Shown here one piece after another: positions 42,259-43,365 of a stretch of DNA of 43,365 nt; position 1 is the stretch's first letter, and the number at the start of each line of letters is the position of its first letter. The notes under the pieces were generated by a model, which saw nothing but the letters and a program-made list of their open reading frames with translations, was not told where the DNA came from and made no database searches. This DNA comes from Cyanobacteria bacterium UBA4641. Its GTDB lineage: Bacteria; Cyanobacteriota; Vampirovibrionia; Gastranaerophilales; Gastranaerophilaceae. A program made the position numbers and the translations under genes. The stretch covers positions 1-43,365 of the forward strand of contig DHMN01000037.1 of the NCBI GenBank assembly GCA_002405805.1, written 5' to 3'.

Positions 42259-43365
42259 TTAGATAACACTTCCTGCAAAAACTTTTCTTGCTTGTTCTCT
42301 GTCATCAAAATGAATTGTCTTGTCTTTTAAAATTTGGTAATCTTCGTGACCTTTACCTGCAATCAATACAACATCATTGTTATCAGCAATTGTTTTTAAT
42401 AAACTGATTGCTTCCCCTCTATCAGGTTCAACGGTAACTTTTTCAGGGTCAACAGATTGTAAACCTGCAATAATATCTGTGATAATTTGTTGAGGGTCTT
42501 CTGAACGCGGATTATCACTTGTGATAACGATTTTATCTGCAAGTTTTTGGGCAATTGCACCCATTTTAGGACGTTTGGTTGCATCTCTATCACCACCACA
42601 TCCAAATAGACAAATCAATTTGCCATCAGCAGGTGTGATTTCTCTTGCGGATTTTAATACATTTTCCAAACCGTCAGGAGTGTGCGCGTAATCAACGATT
42701 ACAAGTGGTTTTTTATTAACAACTTCAAATCTGCCTGCAACACCATGGACATTTTGAAGGGCTTTTAAAGCCACTTTAATATCAATCCCCATAGCAATTG
42801 ATGCAGTAACAGCTGCCAATACATTATAAACGCTAAACATACCGTTCATGTGAAGATTTACCGAATACTGTTCATCTTTTAATACAAGTTTAAATTCTGC
42901 ACCGTTTAGAGAAAAATGTATATCCTTTGCCATAACATCGGCATCTTTTTTTACACCGTAAGTAAATTTTCTAACATCTTCAGGTACAACAGCTAAAAAT
43001 TTGTCACCGTATTCATCATCTTTATTAATAACCGCAAAATCACCTTCTGTAAGTCTTTGGAAAAGTAAAGCTTTAGCTTTGAAATAATTTTCCATTGTGA
43101 TGTGATAATCTAGGTGGTCTTGGGTTAAGTTAGTCAAAACTGCACCGTTAAATCTGCATCCGCCGACTCTATTTTGGTCAAGAGCGTGAGAACTTACTTC
43201 CATAACGACATTATCAATTTTTTCAACATCTTTAATCATTCTTAGAGTTGCCTGCAACTCAGGGGCTTGTGGGGTTGTGTGTTTTGCATCTCGATATTCA
43301 CCTGTTGAGGACAATTTATAACCAAGTGTACCGATTAGAGCACATTTTTCGTTATTTTCTTCAAA
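42259..43365 (-). CDS. murE: UDP-MurNAc-tripeptide ligase MurE (partial, start beyond window)
   Basis: The frame stays open to the window end, giving 368 residues of the middle and C-terminal domains. Visible are CALIGTLGYKLSSTGEY, then HTTPQAPELQ, MEVSSHALDQNRVGG and LTNLTQDHLDYHITMENYF. DYAHTPDGLENVL, GCGGDRDATKRPKMG and the substrate motif DNPRSEDP follow. DNPR is the pattern of ligases that add meso-diaminopimelate. The nucleotide P-loop (GTNGKT) lies outside. The TTG at 43314 is not a real start because conserved sequence continues upstream. First visible gene of the operon leading to nagA, ilvD, uppS and rdgB. Confidence 0.95.
   Translation of the reverse strand, partial: FEENNEKCALIGTLGYKLSSTGEYRDAKHTTPQAPELQATLRMIKDVEKIDNVVMEVSSHALDQNRVGGCRFNGAVLTNLTQDHLDYHITMENYFKAKALLFQRLTEGDFAVINKDDEYGDKFLAVVPEDVRKFTYGVKKDADVMAKDIHFSLNGAEFKLVLKDEQYSVNLHMNGMFSVYNVLAAVTASIAMGIDIKVALKALQNVHGVAGRFEVVNKKPLVIVDYAHTPDGLENVLKSAREITPADGKLICLFGCGGDRDATKRPKMGAIAQKLADKIVITSDNPRSEDPQQIITDIIAGLQSVDPEKVTVEPDRGEAISLLKTIADNNDVVLIAGKGHEDYQILKDKTIHFDDREQARKVFAGSVI

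Noticed and set aside
43260..43314. MurE starting at TTG 43314
   Set aside because: Conserved MurE sequence (CALIGTLGYK) continues upstream to the window end, so the gene is cut by the window.

Overview
The window looks like a chromosomal segment of a low-GC, Gram-negative-type bacterium. It encodes an RND/MFP/TolC envelope-spanning efflux pump, a MurE with the DNPR motif linked to meso-diaminopimelate, and flagellar genes. A gut member of the non-photosynthetic cyanobacterial lineage (Melainabacteria/Vampirovibrionia, order Gastranaerophilales) fits best: the genes are AT-rich, several lack a Shine-Dalgarno (SD) sequence, and prepilin/tail-fibre hybrid proteins are present. This placement is inference; no rRNA or tRNA gene is in the window.

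Layout. 1-2.2 kb: an unknown helical protein and a DHA2-type MFS exporter. 2.3-9.8 kb: the most unusual region. Three paralogous surface-fibre proteins (two in tandem, one inverted beyond metK) each carry a type IV prepilin N-terminus, ten YadA-like head repeats, a variable region and a C-terminal peptidase S74 intramolecular chaperone. 9.9-13.9 kb: valS and rpsA. 14.0-16.3 kb: a flagellar mini-operon, fliJ, a fliK-like gene and a FlgE/F/G rod/hook gene. 16.4-18.8 kb: rpiB-rsfS and a convergent phosphohexomutase. 18.9-21.8 kb: a lone sugar ABC permease facing a GH38 alpha-mannosidase. 21.9-27.4 kb: a secreted small protein, glmS, a GC-rich inverted-repeat element, small unknown genes, a ferredoxin, thrB and an unknown protein. 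27.5-32.4 kb: an MnmC-like methyltransferase with large insertions, two flavoproteins whose 3' ends overlap, and two small unknown genes. 32.5-38.3 kb: the MFP-RND-TolC efflux operon. 38.4-43.4 kb: an operon of murE (cut by the window end), a short nagA, ilvD, uppS and rdgB.

How the genes fit together. Envelope construction recurs: glmS, nagA, murE and uppS serve aminosugar, peptidoglycan and undecaprenyl metabolism. The efflux operon, flagellar genes and fibre proteins act in or on the envelope. Housekeeping genes (valS, rpsA, rsfS, metK, rdgB) are interspersed. The candidate for a previously undescribed system is the triad at 2371-6440 and 8029-9774. These appear to be pilin-anchored fibres built from trimeric beta-head repeats that use a phage-type self-cleaving chaperone. 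All three share a cysteine pair in the last two repeats and differ between head and chaperone.

Regulatory signals were read by eye. They include two matched sigma70-type promoters before the fibre genes and a recurring arrangement with a -10 box exactly 6 nt before the start codon and no SD, which suggests leaderless mRNAs. A perfect 15-bp inverted repeat covers the start codon of the NADH-oxidase-like gene, and a hairpin buries the SD of the ferredoxin gene.
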